DNA of 43,751 nt, taken from NCBI GenBank assembly GCA_959606905.1, contig CAUHML010000024.1, positions 1 through 43,751 on the forward strand. Direction: 5' to 3'. Shown one piece after another: positions 42,258 through 43,751 of the stretch. The stretch's first letter is position 1. Each line of letters begins with the position of its first letter. The translations under genes were made by a program, and so were the position numbers. This DNA is from an uncultured Bacteroides sp. GTDB lineage: Bacteria; Bacteroidota; Bacteroidia; Bacteroidales; Bacteroidaceae. The notes under the pieces were generated by a model. That model saw only the letters and a program-made list of their open reading frames with translations. It did not search any database and was not told the DNA's origin.

Positions 42258-43484
42258 TCAACGACTGGCAGTCCGGTGTGGAATGTCCAACTTTTGAGCC
42301 AACATTTCCATGTCACTGCTTACCTTCAAATCAGTAATCCTCGCATAGATTTGAGTAGTCCTGATGTTGGTATGACCTAAAATCTTAGATACCGTTTCAA
42401 TGGGAACACCGTTTGCGAGCAACACCGAAGTGGCACACGAATGCCGGGCAACATGGTAGGTCAAAGTCTTTTCAATGCCACAGATGGCTGCGATTTCTTT
42501 CAAGTAATCATTCATTTTCTGATTGCTGATAATGGGTAAAATCTTACCGTTCGGTAACTGGTCTTTGTATTTCTCCAATATGGCTTTGGGTATATCCAGT
42601 AATTGGACGGTAGATGTAACATTGGTTTTGTGCCTTTTGCGTACAATCCACAAATTTCCGTCAAATCCGGTACGAATGTCCTCCTGCCTTAACTCGCATA
42701 CATCAATGTAGGAAAGTGCCGTATAACAACTGAAAATAAACAAATCACGTACCTGCTCCAGCCGTTTAGAACTAAACTCATGGTTGTAAATGGTGGTAAT
42801 TTCTTCCATAGTCAGATAATCTCTATCGGTACGCTCAAACCTTACTCGATAACTACCGAAAGGGTCGGCAGTCACTAAACCCGTATTCTTGGCAAAGTTT
42901 ACCACCGTGCGAAAGCGTTGTACGAACTTCATCGCCGTATTGTGGCTGCACCCGTAGCTGTTTTTGATATACAGCAAAAAGTCCTCTATGAACACCACAT
43001 TAATGTCTTTAATCAGTATATCGGAAATAGAATACTTGAACTTCATGAACTCAACAAGCCGTTTCTTTGTCAGTTCGTAACGTGAATAGGTCTTGTCTGT
43101 GGTATTCATCTTTACTTTCTCCAAGTATTGTTCATTGTGCTGCTTAAAGAACTCTATTAAAGTCCGCTCCCTTGCAATCTTACCTAAAAAGGCGTTCTTT
43201 ACCAGTTCTGCCGTCACATATCCGTCCTGCGTCATTAACGCATGGTAATGTTGGTGTACCGTGCTGCGAATACTCTCCAGCATGGAATTGATGTGTACGG
43301 CTTCTGTGGTTCTTCCGGAAGCCTTGCCTAACTTCACGCTCCAGTGAACCGGATTTATTTCCAGCTTGGTATTGAACTGGGCTACAACTTGGTCGATAGT
43401 GATACGTGCGATAATCGGTGCGTTGCCGTTCTTCTTTACTGCATTTCGCTTGACGAAATAGAGTAACTTGAAAGTACTTCTCAT
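42258..43484 (-). CDS. int: IntDOT-like tyrosine recombinase
   Basis: This 408-residue protein has an arm-binding N-terminus (residues 1-90), a SAM-like core-binding domain and a catalytic domain. Visible catalytic parts are RHKTN (Lys), HVARHS (His-x2-Arg), GHTN (His) and the nucleophile in QIYARIT (Tyr). The place of the first Arg reads YTALSYID, with Ser instead. IntDOT has the same Arg-to-Ser change and is active, so this is a family trait rather than damage. It is the integrase of the surrounding element. A TAATTTTG -7 box (minus strand, 43503-43510) lies just upstream. Confidence 0.93.
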   Translation of the reverse strand: MRSTFKLLYFVKRNAVKKNGNAPIIARITIDQVVAQFNTKLEINPVHWSVKLGKASGRTTEAVHINSMLESIRSTVHQHYHALMTQDGYVTAELVKNAFLGKIARERTLIEFFKQHNEQYLEKVKMNTTDKTYSRYELTKKRLVEFMKFKYSISDILIKDINVVFIEDFLLYIKNSYGCSHNTAMKFVQRFRTVVNFAKNTGLVTADPFGSYRVRFERTDRDYLTMEEITTIYNHEFSSKRLEQVRDLFIFSCYTALSYIDVCELRQEDIRTGFDGNLWIVRKRHKTNVTSTVQLLDIPKAILEKYKDQLPNGKILPIISNQKMNDYLKEIAAICGIEKTLTYHVARHSCATSVLLANGVPIETVSKILGHTNIRTTQIYARITDLKVSSDMEMLAQKLDIPHRTASR

Positions 43485-43502
43485 AATCTCTTTTTTTAGT
43501 TA

Positions 43503-43510
43503 CAAAATTA
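43503..43510 (-). promoter_or_regulatory. possible -7 box of the integrase gene
   Basis: TAATTTTG on the minus strand fits TAnnTTTG. The expected -33 TTTG is absent and the leader would be only about 10 bases, so this is tentative. Confidence 0.3.
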
Positions 43511-43581
43511 AATTGATAAACTGAAAATGAGATATTTGCAGTACGGACAAATCAAGACAACAAACCGCCAATTTCAGACAT

Positions 43582-43672
43582 TCCGTGACCTAAAATCTGA
43601 AAGGTCGGACAGGTCACGAATTGGTCACAAAAGTATGTCTTTTTGTGACCTTTCCGTGTCTTCGGTCACGGA
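43582..43672. repeat. cluster of GGTCAC/GTGACC sites upstream of the integrase
   Basis: GTGACC occurs at 43585 and 43645 and GGTCAC at 43612, 43623 and 43664. GGTCACAAAA (43623-43632) and TTTTGTGACC (43641-43650) form a 10-bp inverted repeat, and TCCGTGACC (43582-43590) pairs with GGTCACGGA (43664-43672). Arm-type integrase or excisionase sites are the natural reading next to an integrase gene near an element end, but an operator is possible. Confidence 0.55.
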
Positions 43673-43688
43673 CTTTATACAAAGAAAA

Positions 43689-43732
43689 AACTCCTACAAT
43701 ACCTTGATATTGTAGGAGTTGTCTTTTCTTTG
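43689..43732. terminator. 13-bp hairpin with T-rich flanks, bidirectional terminator
   Basis: Bases 43689-43701 pair perfectly with 43708-43720 around CCTTGA. The plus strand continues GTCTTTTCTTTG and the minus strand continues with a run of Ts, so it can stop transcription both ways. It insulates the integrase from whatever lies right of the window. Confidence 0.7.
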
Positions 43733-43751
43733 TCTGGTTTTGTCCAGCTTC

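Noticed and set aside
43527..43715. 62-codon plus-strand frame upstream of the integrase
   Set aside because: It reads through the GGTCAC repeats and one arm of the terminator hairpin; probably a by-product of repeat structure.

Overview
The window looks like a chromosome segment of a gut Bacteroidales (Bacteroides, Phocaeicola or Parabacteroides type). The signs are A-rich start regions without strong Shine-Dalgarno sites, promoters of the Bacteroides form TTTG-N20-TAnnTTTG, BY-kinase/Wza export genes followed by dense overlapping glycosyltransferase genes, and an RteC plus IntDOT-like tyrosine recombinase pair typical of Bacteroides conjugative elements. No rRNA, tRNA or CRISPR array was found.

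Region 1 (1-8862) is a peptide-maturation cassette. Two secreted-peptide-like proteins (128-517, 858-1253) share an N-terminal KP-SE-F-P-VAAC leader. They are followed by two radical SAM/SPASM proteins, an HprK-like kinase, an S26-type peptidase with a Ser/His dyad, two PqqD-like peptide chaperones, a PF14907-type nucleotidyltransferase and an ABC exporter without its own peptidase domain. I read this as an uncharacterised RiPP-type (ribosomally made, modified peptide) pathway. Both candidate precursors end in serine, which fits C-terminal phosphorylation as done by HprK-like kinases of lasso-peptide clusters.

Region 2 (8884-38847) is a capsule or exopolysaccharide locus that begins only 21 bases after the exporter, in the same direction. 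It starts with a Wza-like export lipoprotein, a Wzc-like BY-kinase, a CpsB-like phosphatase, a membrane-bound EEP-fold hydrolase and a Wzm/Wzt ABC polysaccharide exporter. About a dozen intact glycosyltransferases follow (GT2, GT4, GT32, GT-D), with a pyruvyltransferase, a GH88/GH105-like membrane protein, a six-repeat helix-turn-helix protein, an EpsG-like polymerase, a YdcF-like protein, and a closing NeuD/PglD acetyltransferase plus PglC-like initiating transferase. Two GT2 genes are decayed (16025 onward, 34865-35704). Base composition changes sharply inside the Wzt gene, which suggests that its specificity domain and the following glycosyltransferases were exchanged as a block.

Region 3 (38848-39669) has no recognisable protein gene. 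It holds a 44-base perfect palindrome, hairpins, and a consensus minus-strand promoter with no obvious gene behind it.

Region 4 (39670-43751) looks like part of a mobile element: an HxlR regulator divergent from a radical SAM gene, then rteC, a structured stretch that may be a mobilisation remnant, a minus-strand tyrosine integrase, and an upstream region with five GGTCAC half-sites and a terminator hairpin. The element's ends cannot be fixed from this window.
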